A DNA stretch of 30,630 bases. Origin: a bacterium (GTDB taxonomy: Bacteria > JAGOBX01). The notes beneath the pieces were generated by a model, which saw only the letters and a program-made list of their open reading frames with translations, was not told the origin of the DNA and did no database searches. The stretch is from positions 1 through 30,630 of the forward strand of contig JAKPEO010000096.1 in the NCBI GenBank assembly GCA_029551925.1, written 5' to 3'. The number at the start of each line of letters is the position of its first letter. Position 1 is the first letter of the stretch. Position numbers and translations under genes: made by a program. Below, piece after piece: positions 7,336 through 16,037 of the stretch.

Positions 7336-9432
7336 ATGGCAAATGCAAGTAGACAAAAAATCAAAATCACAGTTAATGAAAAAATCAATTTGCTTATACC
7401 GTATGTCAAAAAACGAATAATCGAGCAAATTAAATCAGTAGCTGTAATAATTATTTATTTGATTTTATTTCAGACATTGGTGTTAGGGATACCGATAGCC
7501 GAAGCGTCTTTAATTGCTTGCGGGTTGGCTGTGGTTATTGTTGGTTTGGCATTTTTTATGGAAGGTTTATTTTTAGGGTTAATGCCATTAGGCGAAACAA
7601 TTGGTTTAAAACTTCTGCAAAAATCTAAACTGCCGGTAATTTTAGGTTTTTCATTTATTTTCGGCGTAGGCGTTACTCTTGCAGAGCCAGCGATTGGCGT
7701 ATTGAAAGTTGCAGGGTCAACAGTAAAAGCATGGGAAGCGCCGTTGTTATATTTGATATTGAATAAATATTCTAATTGGCTTGTTAATTCTGTCGGGTTA
7801 GGCGTTGGCGCAGCTGTGCTATTTGGAATGCTGCGATTTATTTATAATTGGTCGCTTAAACCATTTATTTATATTTTAGTTGGTTTTTTGTCGATAGTGA
7901 CAGTTTTAATTTCTTTTAATCCAAATTTTATACATTTAGTCGGATTAGCGTGGGATTGCGGAGCGGTCACAACTGGTCCTGTTACAGTGCCGTTAGTTTT
8001 AGCATTAGGTATTGGTATTTGTCGTATATTAGGCGGCGGCAGCAGTGATAGCGCAGGGTTCGGCGTTGTTACGCTCGCTTCGTTATTTCCGATAATTGCC
8101 GTAATATTATTGGGATTTGCATTAATCGGCAAAGTGCCGCAGCCGATGAAAGAAAAAGATTTTTTTAATAAAGAACAAATCTCGAAAGCATTGAATTTAT
8201 TTAATAATCAAGAAGAATTAGAAGGATACTTATTGCAAAATGCGAGTTATGAAAGTCAAATATCGTATTTTGGCAGCGAAGAAAATTTAAAAAACTATAT
8301 AGAAAAATTAAAAGCGGATAAAAGTTTGCAAATAAAAATATTTGGTGGTGCAGAAAATGCGCTTGAAAAATGGGCTATAAACTCGCCGATTTTAGCGCAT
8401 AAACAAGTTGTATTTGGCGATGATGATAAAATTCAAGAAGCGCTTGCGAAATTCGGAACAAAATCAGATATGCTTGATTACGCAGATTTATTTAAAAGAA
8501 ATGGTATAGCATCTGTGCAAGCGATTGTTCCATTAACAATATTTTTATTGTTAGTATTGTTTTTGATATTGCGCGAAAGATTGAATAATGCTGACGAAGT
8601 AATGCTTGGGATATTATTTGGCGTTATAGGTATGTTTTTATTTAATATAGGGATTGAACTCGGGCTCTCTAAATTAGGCGGGCAGGTCGGTTCTAAATTG
8701 CCGTCGTCATTTAAAAAAATTGAATTAACAGAAGAGCAGAAAAAGATTTCAAATTTTGATAAATCTATTTTACAGAAATCAGTGACACTTAGCGGCGCAC
8801 AAGAAATATTTTTCATAATAAAAGAAAAAGACGAATATAAGACAATACCATTTGATGAAAAATTTTACAATCAAAATACAAATCAATATATTTACACGCC
8901 GACAAAAGGACCGTTATTTGGCGCAGAAGATGGTCTATTAGGAAAATTAGTGGTGATATTATTTGCTTTTATAATGGGATATGGCGCGACATTAGCAGAA
9001 CCCGCGTTGAATGCATTAGGCGTAACAGTTGAAGAAATAACAGTTGGCGCATTTAAAAAATCATTATTAATGCAAAGCGTTGCATTAGGCGTCGGCGCTG
9101 GTATTGCAATTGGAGTGATGAAAATTATTTGGAATATTCCTTTATTTTGGATGCTTGTTCCGCCGTATATTTTACTGTTGTTTGTTTCAAAAATATCAAC
9201 AGAAGAATATGTAAATATCGGTTGGGATAGCGCAGGCGTTACTACTGGTCCTATTACTGTTCCATTAGTTTTGGCTATGGGCTTGGGAATAAGCGGTCAG
9301 GTCGGCGGCGTTGAAGGATTCGGTATTTTATCAATGGCTTCTGTATGTCCAATATTATCTGTGTTATTAACGGGTTTGTATGTTTCGTATAAACGCAAAA
9401 AGCAATTTGAACAATTAGAACAAAAAAATTAA
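7336..9432 (+). CDS. DUF1538 family membrane protein, two-domain
   Basis: A 698-residue integral membrane protein with an internal duplication. Each half carries GATLAEPA-type and WD(C/S)AGVTTGPITVPLVLA-type signatures: the first near residues 115 and 206 (W206), the second near 550 and 630 (W630). Each half ends with a glycine-rich GGxxGFG segment and a further helix. These repeats are what I associate with the DUF1538 family, which is predicted to be a transporter but has no established substrate to my knowledge. Residues about 275-385 between the halves are hydrophilic and predicted soluble, with another soluble stretch near 450-535. The two inverted or parallel repeats with conserved TTGP loops suggest re-entrant substrate-binding segments, as in many secondary transporters (inference). 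The gene is 13 bases ahead of a P-II-like gene, which implies the transporter is gated by a P-II-type sensor. Confidence 0.8.
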   Translation: MANASRQKIKITVNEKINLLIPYVKKRIIEQIKSVAVIIIYLILFQTLVLGIPIAEASLIACGLAVVIVGLAFFMEGLFLGLMPLGETIGLKLLQKSKLPVILGFSFIFGVGVTLAEPAIGVLKVAGSTVKAWEAPLLYLILNKYSNWLVNSVGLGVGAAVLFGMLRFIYNWSLKPFIYILVGFLSIVTVLISFNPNFIHLVGLAWDCGAVTTGPVTVPLVLALGIGICRILGGGSSDSAGFGVVTLASLFPIIAVILLGFALIGKVPQPMKEKDFFNKEQISKALNLFNNQEELEGYLLQNASYESQISYFGSEENLKNYIEKLKADKSLQIKIFGGAENALEKWAINSPILAHKQVVFGDDDKIQEALAKFGTKSDMLDYADLFKRNGIASVQAIVPLTIFLLLVLFLILRERLNNADEVMLGILFGVIGMFLFNIGIELGLSKLGGQVGSKLPSSFKKIELTEEQKKISNFDKSILQKSVTLSGAQEIFFIIKEKDEYKTIPFDEKFYNQNTNQYIYTPTKGPLFGAEDGLLGKLVVILFAFIMGYGATLAEPALNALGVTVEEITVGAFKKSLLMQSVALGVGAGIAIGVMKIIWNIPLFWMLVPPYILLLFVSKISTEEYVNIGWDSAGVTTGPITVPLVLAMGLGISGQVGGVEGFGILSMASVCPILSVLLTGLYVSYKRKKQFEQLEQKN

Positions 9433-9445
9433 GAGGTGAAAACTA

Positions 9446-10570
9446 ATGAGTAATGCAAGAAAGATAGCGCAAATAAATATAATAATTAATAAGTCATTAT
9501 ATAATGAACTACAAGATTTTTTGTTTTCTTTGGGAATAAAATACTTTTATTCAACGGTATCGAGATCATTAATGCTCGAAGAAAACGAAGGATTAAGTAG
9601 AGTGTTTTCTGGCGATAATACGACTGTTGACGAGCAAAGCGTAACAATATCATTATTAGTTGATAAAAAGTATGAAGAACAGATAATTGCTGCGATTATA
9701 GAAAAAATGAAATTTGATATTGCTGGTCGCGGCACAATATTTAGTAAAGAGGTTTCATTATTAAACAGTAATGAGAGCATTATTGAAAATCAAAATTTGT
9801 CAGTCAAGGCGGAAACAAAAAAATTGCCTGTTGAGTTAGCTGGAATAATAGCGATATTAATGCGCGGTGAAGGCGACCAAGTGGCGCGCGTATCATTAGA
9901 TACTGGTTCGAGTGTACCGAATATAACATACGGAAAAGGCGCTGGACTTCGCGATAAAATCGGATTGTGGCGTATAACTATTCCGGCAGAAAAAGATGTG
10001 GTAACAGCATTAACGGCAGCTCACGATGTTGACGCTGTAATGAATCTTATGATTGATAAAGGACAACTCGACCAGCCGGGCAAGGGGTTTATTTATACTT
10101 ATCCAATTAACAAAGGAATATTAAATACAAAAATTCATATTGGTATGCCTAAACATGCAGCAAGTATCGAACAAATAATAAATGTAATTGATGAAATAAA
10201 AAATAGTTCAAGTTGGCGTAAGCGTGAAGGATATGCTGATGAAAATAAATCCAAACGAAAATATTTGACTAATTTAATAGAAATGGCATTGATTTGCGTA
10301 GAGGGCTTTGGTCCTGATTTGACTAAAATTGCAATGAATGTCGGCGCGCCGGGCGCAACTATTTCAAAATTAAAATTAGTTACTAATAACGAAACATTAT
10401 CTAAACAACCGCCAGCTCGTGAATTATGCAGTTTGATAATTGGTGAAGCATTAGTAAAACCGATACTTGAAGCGCTCGAAAAAAATAATGCGTTTGATAA
10501 TGAAAAAATAGGACAGGTCTTAATTAATCCAGTAGTAAAAGCATTTACTTATTTCGGCAAAAAAAAATAA
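9446..10570 (+). CDS. Tandem P-II-like signalling protein (three modules)
   Basis: A 374-residue soluble protein. The central module (about 128-222) has clear P-II family character: IIAILMRGEGDQV, a T-loop-like stretch with ITYGKGAGLRDKIG, and the C-terminal DQPGKGFIYTYPI. The first (about 5-104, ending DIAGRGTIFSKEV) and third (about 273-372, ending IGQVLINPVVKAFTYFG) follow the same strand-helix-strand-strand-helix-strand pattern and also end with a glycine turn and a strand, so I read the protein as three fused P-II-like domains. Classical P-II proteins are trimers of about 112 residues, so one chain could make a pseudo-trimer. The gene directly follows the DUF1538 membrane protein with a GAGGTGA Shine-Dalgarno and ends at a strong terminator. 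Role inferred: ligand-dependent control of the neighbouring transporter. The ligand is unknown, and the triple-module reading of the outer domains is less sure than that of the central one. Confidence 0.7.
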   Translation: MSNARKIAQINIIINKSLYNELQDFLFSLGIKYFYSTVSRSLMLEENEGLSRVFSGDNTTVDEQSVTISLLVDKKYEEQIIAAIIEKMKFDIAGRGTIFSKEVSLLNSNESIIENQNLSVKAETKKLPVELAGIIAILMRGEGDQVARVSLDTGSSVPNITYGKGAGLRDKIGLWRITIPAEKDVVTALTAAHDVDAVMNLMIDKGQLDQPGKGFIYTYPINKGILNTKIHIGMPKHAASIEQIINVIDEIKNSSSWRKREGYADENKSKRKYLTNLIEMALICVEGFGPDLTKIAMNVGAPGATISKLKLVTNNETLSKQPPARELCSLIIGEALVKPILEALEKNNAFDNEKIGQVLINPVVKAFTYFGKKK

Positions 10571-10595
10571 AAAAAATAATTAGAATTAAAAATGT

Positions 10596-10636
10596 AAAAA
10601 AAGCGGCTTGTTAATAATACAGCCGCTTTTTTTTTA
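10596..10636. terminator. Bidirectional rho-independent terminator
   Basis: AAAAGCGGCT (ending 10608) pairs with AGCCGCTTTT (from 10621) around a 12-base loop, with an A run before and a T run after. It therefore works on both strands and separates the convergent P-II-like and cyclic-nucleotide-binding genes; the right-hand T run overlaps the stop codon of the latter. Confidence 0.9.
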
Positions 10637-11113
10637 TTCTTCATTGACAAAAGCGTCAATTAAATAAATAGTATCAACAGTAGATTTTCGCAAGCGCGCA
10701 GACATTAATTTTGCTATTTCTTTTGTGATATTATAGCCCAGTAACGGATGCTCTTCGCAAAATTTTTCAAAATCGTCTTTTTTTATAGAATAACATTCTA
10801 CATCCGTATCTGCAACAACTGACGCTGAACGCACATCATTATCCATCAGCGCTAATTCGCCGAAAAATATATTCATATAATCGCTTAAAACAACGACTGT
10901 AAATTTATCGCCTGCTAATGTTTTTTTCTCTACACGCACAGTACCTTTGTTTAGTATAAACATTTTGTCGCCTGTATCGCCTTCTTTGATTATATATTTG
11001 CCGGGCATAAATTTTTCAGTTGTCATAATTGTAGCTATTTTTGCCAATAATTCTTTATCGTTTTTTAAATTATTAAATAATGATAGTTTTGATAATCTTT
11101 CAATTATATCCAT
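10634..11113 (-). CDS. Stand-alone cyclic-nucleotide-binding domain protein
   Basis: A 159-residue protein that is essentially one cNMP-binding domain. It has the beta-roll entry KYIIKEGDTGDKMFILNKG and the phosphate-binding cassette FFGELALMDNDVRSASV (E86 and R95 being the residues that hold the ribose and cyclic phosphate). The cassette is well preserved, so cyclic nucleotide binding is likely. There is no DNA-binding helix-turn-helix, so it is not a CRP-type regulator. It follows a potassium channel gene by 21 bases on the same strand with a GGGTGA Shine-Dalgarno, so the most natural reading is a detached regulatory subunit of that channel. Other possible targets cannot be excluded. Its stop codon lies within the shared terminator. 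Confidence 0.85.
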   Translation of the reverse strand: MDIIERLSKLSLFNNLKNDKELLAKIATIMTTEKFMPGKYIIKEGDTGDKMFILNKGTVRVEKKTLAGDKFTVVVLSDYMNIFFGELALMDNDVRSASVVADTDVECYSIKKDDFEKFCEEHPLLGYNITKEIAKLMSARLRKSTVDTIYLIDAFVNEE

Positions 11114-11134
11114 ATTATCACCCGCTATTGTTTG

Positions 11135-12403
11135 TTAAGTATTTTCTATTTTTCGTTCTTTGCCAATGACAATAGCAACGCTGTTTTTGGGAATTATATA
11201 GTCGTCATCTGGATTTATATTCGGTCTGTTATTTTCCATTGTTTTGGCTTCTTTGAGATTTTCGATTAATTTTTTTATATCTGCTGTTTTCTGCGCTTCA
11301 CGCACTGCTTCATTTTTGCGCTCTAAAAAACTGCCGACATTTTCCAATAAACCAATTAAATAATAATTATTTGTTTTTTTGTAATAATCAAATAATTCGC
11401 AATATTTTTTATTGATAAATTCTGTTGGAAAATGAAAGGTTTTTATGAATGAAGCAGTATGGACATCTAACAATTCATTTACAATTTTGGTTACGCCGAC
11501 TTGCGTAAATGAATTTGTTATTAATAATATGCTGTATTCATTTGAATAAATTATATCTTCTATATGCGCTGATTGCAGATATTTTTCAAATTTCATATCT
11601 AATAATTCTGCGCAGACAAAAACATTTTTAGATATTGCGCGCACAGTCATAGCAGCCATTACAGTTTTGGCGTCTATTTCAGTTTGAGTGGCGCCAGAAC
11701 TTTCGTCCGCTAAAATAATAACTTTTTTGGCTTTTAATATATTCGATTGTTTTAATAATGTTTCATTGTATGCTTCACCACGCACGATTCTTAATTCTTC
11801 AAGTTCCGGATTTTGTTGTTTAAATAATTCTATTTCGTCCGGCTCGATATTAGCAATAACAACGATTTTGTGCAAACTTATATCTTTGTTTATATAGATA
11901 ATTTCATTGATTAATTTAGCCATTGATTTTTTCCAGCCGCAAATAATAAAATGATCTTTCAAATCAGACATATTCATAATACCTCTACGCTCCATTAATT
12001 TTTTTGTGGTTAATGCCGATGCTAAATTAGCAGTGAATAATGACACTGCTCCTATGCTAAAAAACATTACAAATATTACTAATATTCTACCCTCGTTAGT
12101 AGCTGGTGATATATCACCATAACCGCAAGTAGAAATTGTAACAATAGCCCAATACATTAATGTTACAAATTTGTCGTAATAATTCAGAACCTCTTTATTG
12201 GGATTTGCATCAATTAATTTTTGATATTCTACAGCAGCGAACAAAAAACCAGATAAAATTGCTAATAGTAGAATTATTAATAAATATTTAAAGACGCTTT
12301 CTTTTTTGAATAAAATATAGAATGTTTTTAGTTCGTAATAAATTTTTCCTAAATAATCTATAAGGTCTTCGTATTTTTTTTTGAGTTTATTTGATTTTAT
12401 CAT
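11135..12403 (-). CDS. Two-helix potassium channel with RCK (TrkA-N) domain
   Basis: A 422-residue inner-membrane protein. A soluble N-terminus of about 35 residues precedes TM1 (about 39-57), a pore helix and selectivity filter TCGYGD (T92-D97), and TM2 (about 107-130). The remainder is an RCK/KTN regulatory domain beginning HFIICGW near residue 151, with a degenerate glycine motif, and an extra C-terminal region with a TrkA-C-like stretch ending about residue 420. This is the MthK-like architecture of ligand-gated prokaryotic potassium channels. The filter has C93 where most channels have V. The first gene of a two-gene minus-strand operon with a cyclic-nucleotide-binding protein. No strong Shine-Dalgarno is visible at the ATG. 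Confidence 0.87.
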   Translation of the reverse strand: MIKSNKLKKKYEDLIDYLGKIYYELKTFYILFKKESVFKYLLIILLLAILSGFLFAAVEYQKLIDANPNKEVLNYYDKFVTLMYWAIVTISTCGYGDISPATNEGRILVIFVMFFSIGAVSLFTANLASALTTKKLMERRGIMNMSDLKDHFIICGWKKSMAKLINEIIYINKDISLHKIVVIANIEPDEIELFKQQNPELEELRIVRGEAYNETLLKQSNILKAKKVIILADESSGATQTEIDAKTVMAAMTVRAISKNVFVCAELLDMKFEKYLQSAHIEDIIYSNEYSILLITNSFTQVGVTKIVNELLDVHTASFIKTFHFPTEFINKKYCELFDYYKKTNNYYLIGLLENVGSFLERKNEAVREAQKTADIKKLIENLKEAKTMENNRPNINPDDDYIIPKNSVAIVIGKERKIENT

Positions 12404-12510
12404 ATTTTCGAATATTTTAATTTGTTGTGCAAAAAAATCAATTTTTTTTTGTTTTTGAATAATAGGATTAGATTTTTAAATTTGGAAATTTTTATTGTTT
12501 TTTTTGATAG

Positions 12511-12539
12511 TTGATATTATGTTATATTGTTATTTTATT
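12511..12539 (+). promoter_or_regulatory. Possible promoter of the metX operon
   Basis: TTGATA (12511-12516), a 17-base spacer and TTTATT (12534-12539) lie about 40 bases before the metX ATG. The -10 box matches only 4 of 6 positions and the region is AT-rich, so this is tentative. No SAM riboswitch-like structure was seen in the gap. Confidence 0.3.
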
Positions 12540-12578
12540 TTAAGTTTTTTAACTGCGTTTAGTTTATTTTAATTAATT

Positions 12579-13754
12579 ATGAATGCAAAAGCCGAAATAA
12601 ATGATAATAATATAAAATTTAAAGATTCAGTAGGTATAGTAGAAAAGAAACTTCTACATTTTAATAATGCAGAAAAAAAATTATTATTAGATTGTGGACA
12701 GATATTATTTCCTTTCATTTTGGCCTACGAGACATACGGGCAATTGAATGCAAAGAAAGATAATGTTATATTGATATTTCACGCATTATCAGGCGATTCT
12801 CATGCCGCTGGTTATTATTCAGAAGAAGACAAAAAGCCGGGCTGGTGGGATATGATGATAGGTCCTGGTAAAGCATTTGATACAAATAAATATTATGTAA
12901 TTTGCAGTAATGTTATTGGCGGCTGTATGGGGAGCACAGGACCGTCGAGCGTCAATCCGCAGACTGGCAAGCCGTATTGTTTGACATTTCCGCAGATAAC
13001 AATAAATGATATGGTCAAAGCGCAAAAAATGTTACTTGACGAATTAGGAATAAAAAAATTATTTAGCGTTAGCGGCGGTTCTATGGGCGGAATGCTGGGA
13101 TTGCAATTTATGATAAATTATCCTGATATGCTTGATTCTGCGATATTATTTGCTACTACTGCTCGGTTATCAGCTGAAAATATTGCGTTTAATGCTGTTG
13201 GCAGAATGGCAATAACCAGCGACCCAAATTGGAATAATGGCGAATATTATGATAAACAGCCGCCGGACGCGGGATTAGCTGTTGCCCGAATGCTCGCACA
13301 TATTACATATTTAAGTCGCGAGATATTAAAAGAAAAATTTGATAGAAAATTGCAAGATAAAGAAAAATATAGTTATGATTTTAATATTGATTTTCAAGTT
13401 GAAAGTTATCTGAAATATCAGGGTTATAGTTTTGTCCGCAGATTCGACGCTAATTCATATTTGTATATTACCAAAGCAATGGATTATTTTGATTTAACAG
13501 ATAAAGACGGAAAATTAACGCCTGCGTTTCGCAATCTTAATAAAAATATGAAAGTTGCAGTAGTGTCATTTACAAGCGATTGGCTATTTCCTACGGCAAT
13601 GTCTAAAATGATAGTGAACGCTTTAAAGAGTCAGAATATAGATGTTACTTTTTGTGAAGTAAATTCAAATCGCGGGCACGATGCGTTTTTATTAGAAAAA
13701 GAAAAATTAACAACAATTGTCAAAGGATTTTTAGAAAATGTTGAGCGAAAGTAG
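12579..13754 (+). CDS. metX: Homoserine O-acetyltransferase
   Basis: A 391-residue alpha/beta hydrolase of the MetX family, which acylates homoserine (acetyl-CoA or succinyl-CoA donor) at the start of transsulfuration or direct sulfhydrylation to methionine. Visible signatures are [49 protein letters not shown] and the nucleophile elbow VSGGSMGGM (S168). The rest of the triad is D334 in FTSDWLFP and H367 in [10 protein letters not shown]. The SVGIVEKK segment near residue 17 is typical just after the start, which supports this ATG, although no Shine-Dalgarno is visible. The stop lies 17 bases inside metW, so the pair is translationally coupled. Sequence alone does not settle acetyl versus succinyl donor. 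Confidence 0.93.
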   Translation: MNAKAEINDNNIKFKDSVGIVEKKLLHFNNAEKKLLLDCGQILFPFILAYETYGQLNAKKDNVILIFHALSGDSHAAGYYSEEDKKPGWWDMMIGPGKAFDTNKYYVICSNVIGGCMGSTGPSSVNPQTGKPYCLTFPQITINDMVKAQKMLLDELGIKKLFSVSGGSMGGMLGLQFMINYPDMLDSAILFATTARLSAENIAFNAVGRMAITSDPNWNNGEYYDKQPPDAGLAVARMLAHITYLSREILKEKFDRKLQDKEKYSYDFNIDFQVESYLKYQGYSFVRRFDANSYLYITKAMDYFDLTDKDGKLTPAFRNLNKNMKVAVVSFTSDWLFPTAMSKMIVNALKSQNIDVTFCEVNSNRGHDAFLLEKEKLTTIVKGFLENVERK

Positions 13755-14352
13755 AAGAGAAAAAATATTAGAAAATTCTGAAAAATTGATAATTGACTAT
13801 ATAAAGCCAAATTCGCGGGTATTGGATTTGGGCTGCGGCGAAGGCGCGCTGTTAGAAAAATTACAGGCTGGTAAAAATGTCAGAGCAGTAGGGATTGAAA
13901 TAGACGAGAAAAATGTATTAACCTGCATATCCAAAGGATTATCCGTATGTCAAGGAAATATAGACGAGGGCTTGACTGATTATGCTGATAAATCGTTTGA
14001 TTATATAATAATAAATAATACTCTTCAGCAAATATTCAAGCCGGAATATGTTATAAATGAAATGCGCAGAGTAGGCAAGATAATTATTATAGGTATGGCG
14101 AGTTTTACATTTTGGAAAATTCGATTGAGTTTATTATTTCACGGTAAACTTCCAAAGACGGCATTTTATCAATACGAATGGTATAATACTCCCAATATCC
14201 GCGTAATTTCAGTTAAAGATTTCAAAATTTTTGCAGATGCGCATAATATCGAAATATTAGATTTTTACGGGAATGTAAAAAATAATTTTTATAAGTTGCC
14301 TATTAATATTGCAAATTTGATTTCTAAATATTGTATTTTTATATGCCGATGA
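13738..14352 (+). CDS. metW: MetW methyltransferase-like protein
   Basis: A 204-residue class I SAM-dependent methyltransferase fold protein. SAM motif I is [15 protein letters not shown] (about 26-41). MetW hallmarks follow: [17 protein letters not shown], and [19 protein letters not shown]. MetW is paired with MetX in many bacteria and is reported to stimulate homoserine acylation. The start ATG is inside the end of metX (17-base overlap, different frame) with AAAGGA about 10 bases ahead. The usual FPNF motif is replaced by MASF. A further methyltransferase follows 7 bases after its stop. Confidence 0.9.
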   Translation: MLSESRREKILENSEKLIIDYIKPNSRVLDLGCGEGALLEKLQAGKNVRAVGIEIDEKNVLTCISKGLSVCQGNIDEGLTDYADKSFDYIIINNTLQQIFKPEYVINEMRRVGKIIIIGMASFTFWKIRLSLLFHGKLPKTAFYQYEWYNTPNIRVISVKDFKIFADAHNIEILDFYGNVKNNFYKLPINIANLISKYCIFICR

Positions 14353-14359
14353 ACTTTTG

Positions 14360-15037
14360 ATGATTCTGCAAAAATATCAAATTCAAAAAGAATTATTAGC
14401 CAAATATTTTGAACCTGCTATTTATAAAATTTCAAAATATTCATTAAAATATTTTGCTGTTTCGGATAATTATAAATTAGATGAATATTGCCAGATATTT
14501 TATGAATATTTTAAAGAAAATCCATATTTTGTGAATAAATGGTATTCACTTGATTTATTTCATCATTATATTTTTAAGGAATTGAAGCGCGCAAATTTTG
14601 AAAATAAAAAAATTGTAGAATTAGGCGCAGGTTTAGGCATAACATCGGCATTTTTGAAAAAGATTTTATCTCCAAAAAATATTAAATTAATTCCGATTGA
14701 TTATCAATATTCAGCATGTATGCTAATTAATAATACAGCGCAAATTAATAATGTCAGTAAAAATTCTGTAAATTGTAATTGGCAGTATCCGCCTTTAAAA
14801 AAAATAGATATAGTTATCGGAATAGATGTAATTTATGAAATTTCAACAGTTGTGCAATTGTTAGAGTGTTTTGATAAAATTTTAGGGAAAGACAGCTTGA
14901 TATATTTAGCGAATTTTGAAAATTATGCATTTCAAACGGTTATCGCAGAATTATCAAAAAAGTATAAAATTTTAGATTGTTTAGAAAAGAAAAACAGTAG
15001 CCAAAAGATACGACTTTATAAAATTGTAATTTTTTAA
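14360..15037 (+). CDS. Class I methyltransferase, lysine-methyltransferase-like (Methyltransf_16 type)
   Basis: About 225 residues. The N-terminal 75 residues are helical and aromatic-rich without a recognised domain. The SAM motif I is IVELGAGLGITSAFLKK (about 92-108), then acidic IPIDYQYSA, and DIVIGIDVIYE, a post-II signature typical of METTL21/Methyltransf_16 protein lysine methyltransferases. The target is unknown; a translation factor or a metabolic enzyme is possible. I prefer ATG at 14360 over the TTG three bases earlier. No Shine-Dalgarno is visible; the start lies 7 bases after the metW stop, so it is likely coupled to metX-metW. Its composition is more aromatic and lysine-rich than metW. 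No clear terminator follows. Confidence 0.7.
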   Translation: MILQKYQIQKELLAKYFEPAIYKISKYSLKYFAVSDNYKLDEYCQIFYEYFKENPYFVNKWYSLDLFHHYIFKELKRANFENKKIVELGAGLGITSAFLKKILSPKNIKLIPIDYQYSACMLINNTAQINNVSKNSVNCNWQYPPLKKIDIVIGIDVIYEISTVVQLLECFDKILGKDSLIYLANFENYAFQTVIAELSKKYKILDCLEKKNSSQKIRLYKIVIF

Positions 15038-15072
15038 AAGAAGCCGCTTGTTTTAAAAAAAAATTTTTTTAT

Positions 15073-15101
15073 TTGACAAACAGTTATATTTAAAATATAA
15101 T
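15073..15101 (+). promoter_or_regulatory. Consensus sigma70 promoter before the M23 peptidase operon
   Basis: TTGACA (15073-15078), exactly 17 bases, then TATAAT (15096-15101): both boxes are perfect. A strong AGGAGG Shine-Dalgarno follows at 15141-15146. This is the best promoter in the window and likely drives the peptidase, tmk, yaaR and glycosyltransferase genes. Confidence 0.8.
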
Positions 15102-15152
15102 ATATAGGTTTAACATTAGTTGGCTAAAAAAAATTGAAACAGGAGGCGGATG

Positions 15153-16010
15153 ATGATATGTCATAGCTGTCAGAAATTAATAGAAAAATTAAGAAATAAA
15201 AAAAATAAAATCGTGTTTTTAGTTATATTTTTAATTTTAAATGTGATAGTTACCAGTATTGTGTGGGAATTAAAAAACAAAAATAATAATGGTATTATAG
15301 AAAACGAAAATTATACCGACGACGATTTAAAAAATGAAATAAAAATTCTTCAAGAGCGTATAGCGAGTCTAAATATAATAATATCAGAAAAACAAAAATT
15401 AATAAATCAATTGGAATTGCAAGGTGGCCCACGCGCAGATTTATTATATAAACCGAGTTTAAAAAATATCGGCGGCGCCGAAACTCAAAATTTTGCTAAA
15501 AAATCATTTGAAGATATTAGATACGAATTGGAAAACACTAAAAAGAAATATGGCGTAATGGTAGATGATAGAACAACGATATTTGAATATACGCCTACGA
15601 TCTGGCCTGTGAATCAGGGGTATATATCATCTGCTTGGGGCCATAGAATTTCGCCGTTTACAAGTATGGAAGCATTTCACGAAGGCGTAGATATAGCGGC
15701 TGATGTCGGGACAAAAATTTATGCGGCGGCAGCCGGCGAAATAATATTTGCAGATTATAAAGCAGGATACGGTAGATTTATTGTTATTCAGCATAAATAT
15801 GGTTATGCTACTGCATATGGTCATTGCGATAGATTATATGTAAGCGTAGGCAGCAAAGTTAAAAAAGGGCAATTGATTGCCACTGTTGGCAATACCGGAA
15901 TGTCAACTGGTCCGCATGTTCATTTTGAAGTAAGAATCAACGGAATACCAGTTGATCCTGAATTGTATATGATAAGCAAATTACCAAAATTGCCAGTAGC
16001 GATAGATTAA
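15153..16010 (+). CDS. M23 (LytM-type) peptidase with membrane anchor and coiled coil
   Basis: About 285 residues. Residues about 20-42 are one transmembrane anchor, followed by a coiled-coil-like stretch (about 55-92) and a C-terminal M23 domain (about 150-275). Zinc ligands are visible: H176 and D180 in HEGVD, and HxH at 255-257 in PHVHFE. The domain is intact, so peptidoglycan cross-link hydrolysis is plausible, as in envelope-growth or separation enzymes. Two ATGs occur in a row; the second (15153) is 6 bases after AGGAGG, so I chose it over 15150. It opens a run of genes behind a perfect promoter. The N-terminus CHSCQKL has two cysteines before the membrane helix, which is unusual but too short to be a defined zinc site. 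Confidence 0.88.
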   Translation: MICHSCQKLIEKLRNKKNKIVFLVIFLILNVIVTSIVWELKNKNNNGIIENENYTDDDLKNEIKILQERIASLNIIISEKQKLINQLELQGGPRADLLYKPSLKNIGGAETQNFAKKSFEDIRYELENTKKKYGVMVDDRTTIFEYTPTIWPVNQGYISSAWGHRISPFTSMEAFHEGVDIAADVGTKIYAAAAGEIIFADYKAGYGRFIVIQHKYGYATAYGHCDRLYVSVGSKVKKGQLIATVGNTGMSTGPHVHFEVRINGIPVDPELYMISKLPKLPVAID

Positions 16011-16037
16011 ATGCGGCAATAGCGTAAATATAAATAA

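Noticed and set aside
12404-12578. SAM riboswitch upstream of metX
   Set aside because: The gap is almost pure A/T with no GC-containing helices or kink-turn motif.
15038-15070. Possible terminator after the Methyltransf_16-like gene
   Set aside because: There is an A9/T7 run and a GC patch (GAAGCCGC) but no matching arm for the GC part, so no real stem forms.
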